From Mesorhizobium loti R88b (GTDB lineage: Bacteria; Pseudomonadota; Alphaproteobacteria; Rhizobiales; Rhizobiaceae): DNA of 64,000 nt. Position 1 is the first letter of the stretch. Every line of letters begins with the position of its first letter. The translations under genes were made by a program, and so were the position numbers. The stretch lies in NCBI RefSeq assembly GCF_013170845.1, contig NZ_CP033367.1, positions 6,015,001 through 6,079,000 on the forward strand, in the 5' to 3' direction. Shown piece after piece: positions 49,825-58,082 of this stretch. Below the pieces are notes generated by a model, which was not told the origin of the DNA, made no database searches, and worked only from the letters and a program-made list of their open reading frames with translations.

Positions 49825-50643
49825 ATGAGACTCAGCGTTACCAGTTGGTCGTTTCCGCAGCTCACACTCGATGAAGTCGGCGGGCTTGCCAGGGTGCTTG
49901 GCGTCGAAGGCATCGATGTCGGCTATTTCTATCGTTCAGCGCTCGACAAGGCGCGGTTGCTCAAGACACCGGAGGCCTATGGCGAAGAGATCCGCAACGC
50001 CTCGCCGGTCGCCGTCTCCAACCTCTACCATCTCTTCGGCAATTCCGTTGCAGAGCGAAACCTCGCCAGCCCCGCGCATCGCGGGGAAAACCTCGCCGAC
50101 TTCCAGCAGGCATTGAGATTCTGCGTCGCGGTCGGATCGCCGACGGTGTTCATCCTGCCCGGCATTATCAACGGTGCGCAGAGCCGCAAACAGGCACTCG
50201 CGGAAACCGTAGAATCGCTGAAGCCCCTGCTTGACGCGGCTGCACCCACCGGGGTGGGCGTCTGCGTCGAGCCGCATGTCCATTCCTATCTCGAGAGCCC
50301 GTCAATGACGGCTGAACTGTGCGAACGGGCGGCGGGCGTGAAGCTCGCCATCGACTATGCGCATTTCGCTGTTTCCGGCTACCGGCAAGAGGAGATCGAT
50401 GCGCTTGCGCCCTGGTTCGGGCATGCGCATCTGCGTCAGGCGCGCCCCGGCGCGCTGCAGACCAAGCTTGAGGAAGGAACGCTCAACTTCCCGGCGATGT
50501 TCTCGACGTTTCGCGATGCCGGTTTCGACGGCTGGCTGGCTTGCGAATATGTGCACCAGGGCTATTTCGACACTGTGCATGACGATGTGCTGACGGAAAC
50601 CGTGAAGATGCGCGATCTGTTTCGCGCCTGGAGTGCCGCATGA
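49825..50643 (+). CDS. Sugar phosphate isomerase/epimerase family TIM-barrel protein
   Basis: A 272-residue AP-endonuclease-2-type TIM barrel as in xylose isomerase-like epimerases. Likely metal ligands are the Glu of CVEPHVHSY, the Asp/His of AIDYAHFAV, the His of GHAHLRQARPG and the Glu of ACEYVHQGY. A strong GGAGGAGG ribosome site precedes ATG 49825. It overlaps the next SDR gene by 4 bp (ATGA), and three SDRs follow. It probably isomerises or epimerises a keto or deoxy sugar (acid) in the pathway of this module; the reaction is not known. Confidence 0.85.
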   Translation: MRLSVTSWSFPQLTLDEVGGLARVLGVEGIDVGYFYRSALDKARLLKTPEAYGEEIRNASPVAVSNLYHLFGNSVAERNLASPAHRGENLADFQQALRFCVAVGSPTVFILPGIINGAQSRKQALAETVESLKPLLDAAAPTGVGVCVEPHVHSYLESPSMTAELCERAAGVKLAIDYAHFAVSGYRQEEIDALAPWFGHAHLRQARPGALQTKLEEGTLNFPAMFSTFRDAGFDGWLACEYVHQGYFDTVHDDVLTETVKMRDLFRAWSAA

Positions 50644-51452
50644 GTTCGGGTACCATCATCGTCACCGGCGGGGCCGGCGGCATCGGGCGTGCCATCGCGG
50701 CGCGGCTCTGCAAAGACGGTTATCGCGTCGTCATCGCCGACCGTGACGGCGCCGCCGCGGAGGCCGTTGCAAAAGCGACAGGCTGCGATTTCGAAGTCAT
50801 CGACATCGGCGACGAGGCTTCGGTGGTGGCAGGTGTGAAGGCCGCTGCCGGCCGGCATGGCGGGCTTTTCGGCCTGGTCAACAATGCCGGCGTCCACATG
50901 CAGGCCCTGGTGGTCGAGACAGCCGTCGACGATTGGGACCGCATCTTCCGCATCAACAGCCGCGGCACCTTCTTGATGTGCCGCGAGGCCGCGCGCATCA
51001 TGGCGGCGCAGCAAGCTGGCCAGATGGTCAACATCACCACCAAGCTCGGCTTCGGCAATCCGTTCTCGTCCGCCTATATCGCATCGAAGAACGCTATCTG
51101 GGGGCTGACCCAGTGCCTGGCCATCGAGATGGCGTCCAGCGGCGTGCGCGTCAACGCGGTAGCACCCGGGCATGTCGGGCCGGGAACCGGCATGGAAGCG
51201 CTGTTCCGTCAGAAGGCCGATAAGCTCGGCAAGAGCTGGGAGGACTTCGAGGCGGATGTGGTCGCGACCATTCCGCTGCACCGCTGGTGCAAGCCGGAGG
51301 ACGTCGCCGGCGCGGTGGCATGGCTGATGGGGCCGGACGCCAGCTTCGTGACCGGCGAACTCATCAACATCACCGGCGGCTTCCAGGCCTATGCCGCGAC
51401 CCCCGCCGCTGACGCGGTGCGGGAAGCCGGCTTGCGGGGACCGTCGAAATGA
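50640..51452 (+). CDS. SDR family oxidoreductase
   Basis: A 270-residue short-chain dehydrogenase: TGGAGGIG (9-16), D34 after strand 2 (VVIADRD) suggesting NAD(H), NNAG (81-84), Y146 and K150 in AYIASK. The catalytic Ser position is taken by T133 (NITTKLGFG), an unusual but tolerated change. It overlaps both neighbours by 4 bp. Candidate for the 4-dehydrogenase of 2-keto-3-deoxy-L-rhamnonate or for a different hydroxyl of a pectin sugar; not assignable with confidence. Confidence 0.88.
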   Translation: MSSGTIIVTGGAGGIGRAIAARLCKDGYRVVIADRDGAAAEAVAKATGCDFEVIDIGDEASVVAGVKAAAGRHGGLFGLVNNAGVHMQALVVETAVDDWDRIFRINSRGTFLMCREAARIMAAQQAGQMVNITTKLGFGNPFSSAYIASKNAIWGLTQCLAIEMASSGVRVNAVAPGHVGPGTGMEALFRQKADKLGKSWEDFEADVVATIPLHRWCKPEDVAGAVAWLMGPDASFVTGELINITGGFQAYAATPAADAVREAGLRGPSK

Positions 51453-52225
51453 CGCGTTTGCTGGAGGGGGAAGTCGCACTGGTCACCGGCGCGCGGACCG
51501 GGCTCGGTGCCGCGACCGTGGCTGCCCTGGCGGGGCTTGGCGCCACCGTCATTGCCTCCGGGCGCCATGCCGGAGATTGCGGCGCGGTTGTCGATGCCGT
51601 GACAGCGGGCGGCGGCAAGGCTTGCGATTTCATGCTCGACGTCGCGGATCTGGATGCGATCCCGCATCGCGTCGCAGAGGCGCTCCAGCGCTACGGACGG
51701 ATCGACATCCTCGTCAACAACGCCGCGACCATCGCACCGATGACGCGCCTGGCCGAACTCGACGCCAGGGCCTTCGACGCCGCGTTCACCCTCAATGTCA
51801 GTGGTCCGGCGGCCTTGACCGCAGCGCTCTGGCCCCATTTCGGCGGCGGCCGTATCATCAATATCGTCAGCGGCGCGGCAACCCGCGCAATGTCCGGCTG
51901 GGCCGCCTATTGCGCCTCCAAGGCGGCCTTGCTGATGCTGACAAAGTCGATCGCACTCGAAGGCGAAGCCAGCGGCATCTTGGGATTCGCCCTTGCGCCC
52001 GGACTGGTCGACACCGGCATGCAAGCCGCCATTCGCGACGCCAGGATCAATGCGGTCTCCGACATTCCCCGCGAAAACCTCGACCCGCCGGAGCGCGCGG
52101 CGCAGATGATCGCCTGGCTTGCAACCGGTTTGGCTGACGACCTTGCCGGCGACTATGTCGATGTGCGGCAGCCGGGACTGCAAGAGCGCGTCGCCGCGGA
52201 CCTATCGAACAACGCCAAGGATTGA
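51449..52225 (+). CDS. SDR family oxidoreductase
   Basis: A 258-residue short-chain dehydrogenase: TGARTGLG (13-20), ASGR after strand 2 (R39, NADP-leaning), NNAA in place of NNAG, S141, Y154 and K158 (AAYCASK). Overlaps the preceding gene by 4 bp. It differs clearly from the SDRs on both sides, so the three are separate enzymes and not a recent triplication. Role within the module unknown. Confidence 0.88.
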   Translation: MTRLLEGEVALVTGARTGLGAATVAALAGLGATVIASGRHAGDCGAVVDAVTAGGGKACDFMLDVADLDAIPHRVAEALQRYGRIDILVNNAATIAPMTRLAELDARAFDAAFTLNVSGPAALTAALWPHFGGGRIINIVSGAATRAMSGWAAYCASKAALLMLTKSIALEGEASGILGFALAPGLVDTGMQAAIRDARINAVSDIPRENLDPPERAAQMIAWLATGLADDLAGDYVDVRQPGLQERVAADLSNNAKD

Positions 52226-52230
52226 ACGGA

Positions 52231-52977
52231 ATGAACAGAATCGATCTTGAAGGACAGGCCGCCGTCGTGACCGGCGGAGCGCAGGGACTGGGCCTGGCCT
52301 TTGCCAGGCGGATGATCGCATCGGGCGCAAAAGTGAGCCTGTGGGACATGAACCAGGCAGGCCTGGACGCAGCGGTTGCCCAGCTCGGCGCGGCAGCCAG
52401 TGCAGTCGTGGTGGACATCACCGATGCCGAGGCAGTGCTTGCCGCGCACGCCCGCACCGAAAAGGAGACAGGAGCCGTCTCGATCCTGGTCAATTCGGCT
52501 GGCATTGCCGGACCCAACCACACACTCGATGAGTACCCGCTCGACGCCTGGCGGCGCGTCATCGACATCAATCTCAACGGAACCTTTCACGTCAACCGCG
52601 CCGTCGTGCCGGCGATGAAGGCGCGCAATTACGGCCGCATCGTCAACGTCGCCTCGATCGCCGGCAAGGAAGGCAATCCCAACGCTTCGGCCTATTCGGC
52701 GTCCAAGGCGGGCGTGATCGGGCTGACCAAGTCGCTGGGCAAGGAGCTTGCCGGCTACGACATAGCGGTCAACTGCGTCACGCCGGCGGCTGCGCGCACG
52801 CCGATCTTCGACCAGATGAAACAGGAGCATATCGACTACATGCTGTCCAAGATCCCGCGTGCTCGGTTCCTGGAAGTCGACGAGGCGGCAAACATGGTCG
52901 CCTGGCTGGTCTCCAAGGAAAACAGTTTTACCACCGCATCGGTCTTCGATCTGTCAGGCGGTCGCGCCACCTATTGA
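52231..52977 (+). CDS. SDR family oxidoreductase (possible 2-keto-3-deoxy sugar acid dehydrogenase)
   Basis: A 248-residue short-chain dehydrogenase: TGGAQGLG (14-21), D39 in SLWDMN (NAD-type), S142, Y155 and K159 in SAYSASK. The C-terminal half (VNCVTPAAARTPIFDQM, SKIPRARFLEVDEAANMVAWL) resembles SDRs acting on 2-keto-3-deoxy-L-rhamnonate or -fuconate. In the diketo-hydrolase route for L-rhamnose such an enzyme follows rhamnonate dehydratase; the hydrolase that should come next is not in this window. ATG 52231 is used; TTG 52222 is an alternative. Confidence 0.86.
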   Translation: MNRIDLEGQAAVVTGGAQGLGLAFARRMIASGAKVSLWDMNQAGLDAAVAQLGAAASAVVVDITDAEAVLAAHARTEKETGAVSILVNSAGIAGPNHTLDEYPLDAWRRVIDINLNGTFHVNRAVVPAMKARNYGRIVNVASIAGKEGNPNASAYSASKAGVIGLTKSLGKELAGYDIAVNCVTPAAARTPIFDQMKQEHIDYMLSKIPRARFLEVDEAANMVAWLVSKENSFTTASVFDLSGGRATY

Positions 52978-53220
52978 TTTGCAAACCAGGCAAATTCGCG
53001 GAGGCATGCGGCTAGCGGCTTGATCCCCGGTTTGATGGGGCATTCTTGTCGTCCGCATCAAGGATGTGCCATGGGCTGATCGCGCGAAAAACTACGCCGT
53101 AGCACTCCGGACGACGCTAACCCCTACCCCTACTCGATTGTTCAAATGGCATGACCCGCTGAAATTACAGTCAAATATCTTCACCAACAGCACGAAGTCC
53201 GACACCAGGACCGTCAAAAA

Positions 53221-53310
53221 ATTACGCTTTTGATTTTAAAGGGAAAATCGCCACAAAAAATACTTCGAGGTTTCACCAACTATCGGGACCAATCGGACGA
53301 TTTCTTGCAC
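53221..53310 (+). repeat. Intergenic repeat family, copy C (longest)
   Basis: Runs from ATTACGC to TTGCAC. It shares GGGAAAATCGCC, CAACTATCGGGACCAATCGG and TTGCAC with copy A and the left 50 bases with copy B. GAAATCG-type and CGATTTC arms flank the core, as in copy A, though less perfectly. Direct orientation with copies A and B; B and C bracket the rhamnose module. Confidence 0.8.
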
Positions 53311-53403
53311 ATCTGGGCTTTCGACGAGGCGCGTCCGCCGTCTCGAAAAGTACCGTCACCCGCTGCAAATGGGGCATTTCTCGTTGCGAAATCAATGGTC
53401 ATG

Positions 53404-53431
53404 GTGGGTCTGGATGGCGCGCCAGACCCAC
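53404..53431. terminator. Perfect terminator-like hairpin between convergent operons
   Basis: GTGGGTCTGG (53404-53413) pairs perfectly with CCAGACCCAC (53422-53431) with an 8-base loop; TGGCGCGCCA inside can extend it in an alternative fold. TAATTTCATT follows on the plus strand. Placed 427 bp after the SDR stop and 167 bp after the minus-strand dehydrogenase stop, it likely ends transcription of the latter or both. Confidence 0.65.
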
Positions 53432-53597
53432 TAATTTCATTGGCCTTTTCGTGGCCCAAATCTGAAATCTTCCTCTATTGTTCCGCACGGTCCCGCACGC
53501 CCGCCATAAACTCGAAACTGATTGCCACCTTCCCCTGCCGTATCGTGCCGCTGGGCGATGGCGCATCAAGCGCCACCTTCGAGCGGCGGATCGAGAC

Positions 53598-55118
53598 TCA
53601 GAAAAATCCCAGCGCTTTGGTCGAGTAGCTGACCAGCAGATTCTTTGTCTGTTGATAATGGTCGAGCATCATCTTGTGGTTTTCCCGCCCGAACCCGGAA
53701 GCTTTGTAACCGCCGAAGGCGGCATGGGCGGGATAGGCGTGATAGCAATTGGTCCACACCCGTCCCGCCTGGATGCCGCGCCCTACCCGGTAGGCATCGT
53801 TGCCATTGCGCGACCAGACGCCGGCACCGAGACCATAGATGGTGTCATTGCCGATGCGGATCGCATCCTCGACAGTCTTGAACGTCGTGACCGACAGGAC
53901 AGGACCAAAAATCTCCTCTTGGAAGATCCGCATGCTGTTGTCGCCGCTGAACACGGTCGGCTTCACGAAGTAGCCCTTGTCGAGGTCGCCACCGAGATCG
54001 GCGCGCTCGCCGCCAGTCAGGCATTTGGCGCCTTCCTGCTTGCCGATCTCGATATAGTCGAGGATCTTGGTCAACTGATCTTCGGAAGCCTGCGCGCCCA
54101 TCTGCGTCAAAGGGTCGAGCGGATCGCCGACCTTGATCTTCGCAACGCGGGCAACCGCGCGCTCCATGAACTTGTCGAAGATCGATTCTTGGACGAGCGC
54201 TCGCGAAGGGCAGGTGCAGACCTCGCCTTTGTTGAACGCAAAAAGGGCGAAGCCTTCAAGCGCCTTGTCAAAGAATTCGTCGTCGGCATCCATCACGTCG
54301 GCCATGAAGATGTTCGGCGACTTGCCGCCCAATTCCATGGTCTGCGGAATAAGGTGCTCGGCCGCATACCCCATGATCTGCCTTCCCGTCGTCGTCTCGC
54401 CGGTGAACGACACCTTGGAAATGCGCGGATTGGCGGCGATTGCCCGACCGACCGACGCGCCCGGACCGGTGATGACGTTGAGCACGCCGGGCGGCAGGAT
54501 ATCCGCCGTGATACCGGCGAAGATCAAGAGCGTCAGCGGTGTGTTGGAGGCCGGCTTGATCACCGTGCAATTGCCAGCCGCAAGCGCCGGCGCGATCTTC
54601 CATGCCGCCATCAGCAGCGGGAAATTCCAGGGAATGATCTGGCCGACGACACCCAGCGGCTCCTTGAAGTGATAAGCGATGGTGTCGTCATCAATTGTCG
54701 AAATGGAGCCTTCGTCAGCGCGGATGCAACCTGCGAAGTACCGGAAATGGTCGATGGCAAGCGGCACGTCGGCACCCCGCGTCTCGCGGATCGGCTTGCC
54801 GTTGTCCAGCGTTTCGGCCAGCGCCAGCAGCTCGAGATTCTCCTCCATGCGGTCGGCGACTTTGTTGAGCAGCCGCGACCGCTCGGCAGGCGCCATGCGC
54901 GCCCAGCCGTCCTTGGCCTTATAGGCTGCGTCGAGCGCGGCTTCCACGTCCGCAGGCGTCGACTTCGCGACCTCGACCAGGCGTTGGCCGTTGATTGGGC
55001 TGTAGTCGGTGAAATACTGCCCGTCCAACGGCGCGACCCATTTCCCGCCGATGAAGTTGCCATAGCGGGCTGGAATATTTCCCTTGGAGCGGATGAGTTC
55101 GAGGGCGTGCTGGGACAT
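53598..55118 (-). CDS. Aldehyde dehydrogenase (AldB/ExaC-like, acetaldehyde oxidising)
   Basis: A 506-residue aldehyde dehydrogenase with N165 (IIPWNFP), E262 (MELGGKSPN) and C301 in [12 protein letters not shown]; the double Cys and the C-terminal [24 protein letters not shown] are typical of the AldB/ExaC acetaldehyde dehydrogenase group. ATG 55118 is chosen because AAGGAAG lies upstream. It is divergent from a zinc alcohol dehydrogenase with 147 bp between, so the pair can take ethanol to acetate. A FixK/FNR-type box lies in the shared promoter region. Confidence 0.92.
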   Translation of the reverse strand: MSQHALELIRSKGNIPARYGNFIGGKWVAPLDGQYFTDYSPINGQRLVEVAKSTPADVEAALDAAYKAKDGWARMAPAERSRLLNKVADRMEENLELLALAETLDNGKPIRETRGADVPLAIDHFRYFAGCIRADEGSISTIDDDTIAYHFKEPLGVVGQIIPWNFPLLMAAWKIAPALAAGNCTVIKPASNTPLTLLIFAGITADILPPGVLNVITGPGASVGRAIAANPRISKVSFTGETTTGRQIMGYAAEHLIPQTMELGGKSPNIFMADVMDADDEFFDKALEGFALFAFNKGEVCTCPSRALVQESIFDKFMERAVARVAKIKVGDPLDPLTQMGAQASEDQLTKILDYIEIGKQEGAKCLTGGERADLGGDLDKGYFVKPTVFSGDNSMRIFQEEIFGPVLSVTTFKTVEDAIRIGNDTIYGLGAGVWSRNGNDAYRVGRGIQAGRVWTNCYHAYPAHAAFGGYKASGFGRENHKMMLDHYQQTKNLLVSYSTKALGFF

Positions 55119-55198
55119 GGCAACTTCCTTGTCTTGAAGCCCGGGAACATCCCAGGGCCAACGGAAACCCAGCCTTACGGCCTGCCCCGATACACACA

Positions 55199-55212
55199 TT
55201 GATTTCGGTCAA
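55199..55212. promoter_or_regulatory. FixK/FNR-type binding site (anaerobox)
   Basis: TTGATTTCGGTCAA fits the FixK2/FNR consensus TTG(A/C)-N6-(T/G)CAA exactly and the strict TTGAT-N4-ATCAA form with one mismatch. It lies 53 bp before the alcohol dehydrogenase start, a distance that allows class II activation, and 80 bp from the divergent aldehyde dehydrogenase start. Confidence 0.65.
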
Positions 55213-55265
55213 AGCGCCTTACGCCCCGATGCTTAGTTTGCCTTCATCGACAAAGGAGTTGGATC

Positions 55266-56339
55266 ATGGTCAAGACGATGAAGGCCGCCGTCGTACGGGC
55301 ATTCGGCAAGCCGCTTACGATCGAGGATGTGCCGGTCCCCGTACCCGGGCCAGGTGAACTGCTCGTCAAGGTCATCGCCTGCGGCGTTTGCCATACGGAC
55401 CTGCATGCCGCCTCGGGCGACTGGCCGGTGAAGCCTGTGCCGCCCTTCATCCCCGGCCATGAAGTGGCGGGCGTTGTAGCCGCGCTCGGGCCAGGAGTGA
55501 GCGATTTCAAGGAGGGTGATCCGGTCGGCGTCGCCTGGCTGCACGACGCCTGCCTGAGCTGCGAATATTGCGAGACCGGTTGGGAGACGCTGTGCGAGCA
55601 TCAGCACGATACCGGCTATAGCTGCGATGGCGGCTTCGCCGAATATGTCATCGCTTCGGCGGCCTTCACCGCGCGCCTTCCAGCCGGTGTCGATTTCGCC
55701 CAGATGGCCCCGATCCTGTGCGCTGGCGTTACCACCTATAAGGGGTTGAAGGAGACCGAGGCACGTCCGGGCGAATGGGTGGCGATTTCAGGCATAGGCG
55801 GTCTCGGCCATGTGGCGGTCCAGTATGCCAAGGCGATGGGCTTCAAGGTTGTGGCGCTCGACGTCACGCCCGACAAGCTCGCTCTGGCGCGTGCGACCGG
55901 AGCGGATGTGGCCATCGACGCCCGCTCCCCGAACGCTGTGGCGGAGGTGCTCAAGGCGACAGGTGGCGGTGCCCACGGCATTCTGGTGACGGCCGTCTCG
56001 CCACCAGCCTTTTCCCAGGCGGTGCACATGGTGCGCCGCAAGGGTACGGTCGCCCTGGTCGGTCTGCCGGCGGGAGAATTCCCGACCCCGATCTTCGACG
56101 TCGTGCTGAAGCGCATCACCTTGCGCGGATCCATCGTCGGCACGCGACGCGATCTCGATGAGGCCATCGCCTTCGCCGCCGAGGGCAAGGTCCGGGCCGA
56201 GATCACCAAAGCGCCGTTGGGCGACATCAATGCTGTCCTCGCCCGGCTCAAGGCGGGCAAGATCGACGGCCGCGTGGTGCTGGATCTCACCGCGCCGATA
56301 GAGACCAGTGCGAGGAAGACCGAAGCCGCATACGCGTAA
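55266..56339 (+). CDS. Zinc-dependent alcohol dehydrogenase (AdhA/AdhP type)
   Basis: A 357-residue medium-chain alcohol dehydrogenase. Catalytic zinc ligands are C42 (GVCHTDLH) and H65-E66 (GHEVAG), with a third Cys in ILCAGVTTYKGL; structural zinc is held by C96, C99, C102 and C110. The NAD motif is GIGGLGHVAVQYAKAMG. It interconverts ethanol or similar primary alcohols and aldehydes. AAAGGAG precedes ATG 55266. The upstream FixK/FNR box implies induction at low oxygen, where it would help to recycle NADH. Confidence 0.93.
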   Translation: MVKTMKAAVVRAFGKPLTIEDVPVPVPGPGELLVKVIACGVCHTDLHAASGDWPVKPVPPFIPGHEVAGVVAALGPGVSDFKEGDPVGVAWLHDACLSCEYCETGWETLCEHQHDTGYSCDGGFAEYVIASAAFTARLPAGVDFAQMAPILCAGVTTYKGLKETEARPGEWVAISGIGGLGHVAVQYAKAMGFKVVALDVTPDKLALARATGADVAIDARSPNAVAEVLKATGGGAHGILVTAVSPPAFSQAVHMVRRKGTVALVGLPAGEFPTPIFDVVLKRITLRGSIVGTRRDLDEAIAFAAEGKVRAEITKAPLGDINAVLARLKAGKIDGRVVLDLTAPIETSARKTEAAYA

Positions 56340-56346
56340 AGACATC

Positions 56347-56388
56347 CGGCGGCCGAGCATCTCGATTTCAGGCGAAGCTTGGCCGCCG
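56347..56388 (+). terminator. Possible hairpin terminator after the alcohol dehydrogenase gene
   Basis: CGGCGGCC (56347-56354) and GGCCGCCG (56381-56388) are perfect inverted repeats with a 26-base loop, 8 bp after the stop codon. No T-run follows, so any termination would be inefficient. Confidence 0.4.
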
Positions 56389-56444
56389 CCAAGGATTGAT
56401 CTCGCACAAGGACCGAGGCATCCGCGGCATCTACGTTTCCGCGG

Positions 56445-56876
56445 ATGATCCTCAATCTGCTCATCGGCACCGTCGTCATCAGTCTGACGGTCCTGGTCCA
56501 CACGTTTGGCCTGATCGCCGTTACCCATGCGATGGGATATCTTGTGGCGCGGTTTCGCATGCATGGACGTCACAGCCGTATGATCGCAATGATCAGCGTG
56601 GTGATGGGGCTCTTCGCGGTGATGACCACCGAGATTTGGCTCTGGGCCGGACTGTACCGGCTGCTTGATATCTTCGCCGACTTCGAGACCGCCCTATATT
56701 TCTCGACCATTACCTTTTCAACGGTCGGCTATGGCGACGTCGTACCCGCTCATGCATGGCGCGTGCTGGCGGCACTGGGGGGCGTGAACGGATTTCTGCT
56801 CATTGGCTGGTCGACCGCCTACCTGATCGCAGCGGGAACCCGCATCGGCCCGTTCAAGGCCGGCGAGCATTTCTGA
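56445..56876 (+). CDS. Small ion channel protein (two-TM K+ channel type)
   Basis: A 143-residue membrane protein with hydrophobic segments at about 5-32, 47-70 and 105-130. A pore loop, TITFSTVGYGDVVP (TVGYGD at 93-98), carries the canonical potassium selectivity filter. No cytoplasmic RCK or nucleotide-binding domain is attached. It probably tetramerises in the inner membrane to conduct K+. It lies 105 bp after the alcohol dehydrogenase; a weak FNR-like sequence upstream was not accepted. Family call firm, ion specificity inferred from the filter. Confidence 0.88.
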   Translation: MILNLLIGTVVISLTVLVHTFGLIAVTHAMGYLVARFRMHGRHSRMIAMISVVMGLFAVMTTEIWLWAGLYRLLDIFADFETALYFSTITFSTVGYGDVVPAHAWRVLAALGGVNGFLLIGWSTAYLIAAGTRIGPFKAGEHF

Positions 56877-56985
56877 TCGAGGTTCAAACCACCACCGAAT
56901 GACGGCTCGAATGAGAATTTCCATCACCGCAATTATAGCTGCAACATGACGCCGAGGTCGAACACCCGTGATCCTGACGCACAGA

Positions 56986-57699
56986 TCAAACACCATCGTT
57001 GGATGCGTCCCAACGTTCGATCCGACCCTGCCAGTAGACGGTTTCCTTCCCGTCGATTTCCCAGGCGACCTCTCCGGCAGACGGAAGCCACATATTACCG
57101 TGCTGACGATAGTCGGAGAAACGGCCGCGCCACGGAGTTGGCAGGATTGGTGCCGTGGCCGAACGCGGTCTATCCGGCGCAAAGGCACCGGCAATCCTCC
57201 CCTCGCTGTCGAGGCTGAGCGTGACTTCGGCCGCTGTCTCTCCCACGCCGGCGCTCACGGCCAGACTGTCGGGACCGTCTTCACGCCAGCGCAGGGTGGT
57301 GTTGAAGAGAATAGCGTCGGGCGCCCAGGCAAGTTCTGCAAGGTATCGCATCAGCTCGCCGCGCATCAGCGCCGAGGAGTGCTCGGCGCGGGCGATCGGG
57401 ATGACCCCGAGCGCCATGACATCCAACCGCCCCTGGCCGCCCTTCAACGCATCGCGCACCGAGATCATGCCGAAGGGACCAAACCGTGCCCGCCAGTCGA
57501 AGGCACATTCGCACGTGGAGACTGTTTGTGTTGCGGAAAATGACATCCAGGACGTGGCGCCAAGCCGCTGTTTCATCCGTCCGGTTTGCTTGAGCTTGAC
57601 CGTCGTTCGGCTCATCTCGGGACTGGCGCCGAGACGTAGCGCCAGGTCATAGACGGCGGCTGGCAACCGCTTCCTGATCAGAAGATCATCCTCAGCCAT
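56986..57699 (-). CDS. DUF6544-like protein of unknown function
   Basis: A 237-residue protein that I associate with the DUF6544 family from the pattern of a TVKLKQTGRMKQ strand, FDWRARFGPFGMISVRDAL, ALMRGELMRYLAELAWAPDAI, WREDG, PTPWRGRFSDYRQHGNMWLP and the end VYWQGRIERW; the assignment is from memory. No signal peptide or transmembrane segment. ATG 57699 sits 7 bases after GAGGAAGG; the adjacent ATG 57702 is possible. It follows a membrane-protein gene and an Acg-type nitroreductase in one operon. Function unknown. Confidence 0.7.
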   Translation of the reverse strand: MAEDDLLIRKRLPAAVYDLALRLGASPEMSRTTVKLKQTGRMKQRLGATSWMSFSATQTVSTCECAFDWRARFGPFGMISVRDALKGGQGRLDVMALGVIPIARAEHSSALMRGELMRYLAELAWAPDAILFNTTLRWREDGPDSLAVSAGVGETAAEVTLSLDSEGRIAGAFAPDRPRSATAPILPTPWRGRFSDYRQHGNMWLPSAGEVAWEIDGKETVYWQGRIERWDASNDGV

Positions 57700-57713
57700 C
57701 ATGCGGCCTTCCT

Positions 57714-58082
57714 CTATGTTGACGCATTGCTCCACCTCGCGAGCGTGGCCGCTATCCCGGCCACATAGAGGGTCCCGAAGATCAGCTTGTTGTGGCGCGC
57801 GAGCCATTCCGGAAGATAGATGTCGAAGTTATCGCGTCGGTCGCCGGTGTAGCCCGCAGCGACGGATGTGAGGGGGCACTGCCATCCGTTCAGGACCAGC
57901 ACGAGCACCTCCACCAGGACGACGCCGATCGACAGCGCCGCGTGGAAAAAGTCGCCCCGCAAGGCGAACAACCAGATCGCGAGGATGCAGGCGACGAAGA
58001 AGACCCAGACGACAGTGTGAATGGCCTTGATTGTCACGAGCCGTGCCGCCGATGCGGGTGGGTTCTGAACGGGAGCGTTCAA
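57714..58082 (-). CDS. Small membrane protein (DUF2784-like)
   Basis: A 122-residue protein with three predicted membrane segments (about 18-42, 45-68 and 97-115). NGWQCPLT followed by YTGDRRDNFDIYLPEWL recalls DUF2784 proteins, in which a CPLT motif sits between helices. It overlaps the upstream nitroreductase-like gene by 4 bp (ATGA) and is followed by the DUF6544-like gene. Function unknown; the tight coupling suggests a joint role with the flavoprotein. Confidence 0.7.
   Translation of the reverse strand: MNAPVQNPPASAARLVTIKAIHTVVWVFFVACILAIWLFALRGDFFHAALSIGVVLVEVLVLVLNGWQCPLTSVAAGYTGDRRDNFDIYLPEWLARHNKLIFGTLYVAGIAATLARWSNAST

Larger units (their letters stand above)
52978..53597. other. 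Convergent intergenic region with repeat copy C (620 bp)
   Basis: Lies between the end of the SDR operon and the end of the minus-strand aldehyde dehydrogenase gene. It is more AT-rich than its surroundings and contains repeat copy C (53221-53310) and a perfect terminator-like hairpin (53404-53431). A 132-codon open frame across it (53230-53628) resembles no family I know, begins inside the repeat and runs antisense into the dehydrogenase gene, so I do not call it a gene. Confidence 0.6.

Noticed and set aside
49838..49848. TTACCAGTTGG, resembling the apiose-regulon operator, near the isomerase start
   Set aside because: It lies inside the coding sequence after the start codon, has a mismatch in the 7-base core, and no partner half-site; not enough to include the rhamnose module in the GntR regulon.
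53230..53628. 132-codon open frame in the 620-bp spacer
   Set aside because: Begins inside the intergenic repeat, has no convincing ribosome site or recognised domain, and overlaps the 3' end of the aldehyde dehydrogenase in antisense.
53598..55118. Aldehyde dehydrogenase as part of the rhamnose module (lactaldehyde dehydrogenase)
   Set aside because: It is convergent to the SDR operon across a 620-bp spacer with a terminator and shares a promoter region with an alcohol dehydrogenase; the AldB/ExaC features fit acetaldehyde better.
56396..56409. Second FNR/FixK box (TTGATCTCGCACAA) before the ion channel gene
   Set aside because: The right half has two mismatches to ATCAA and does not meet the TCAA/GCAA requirement, so chance is likely.
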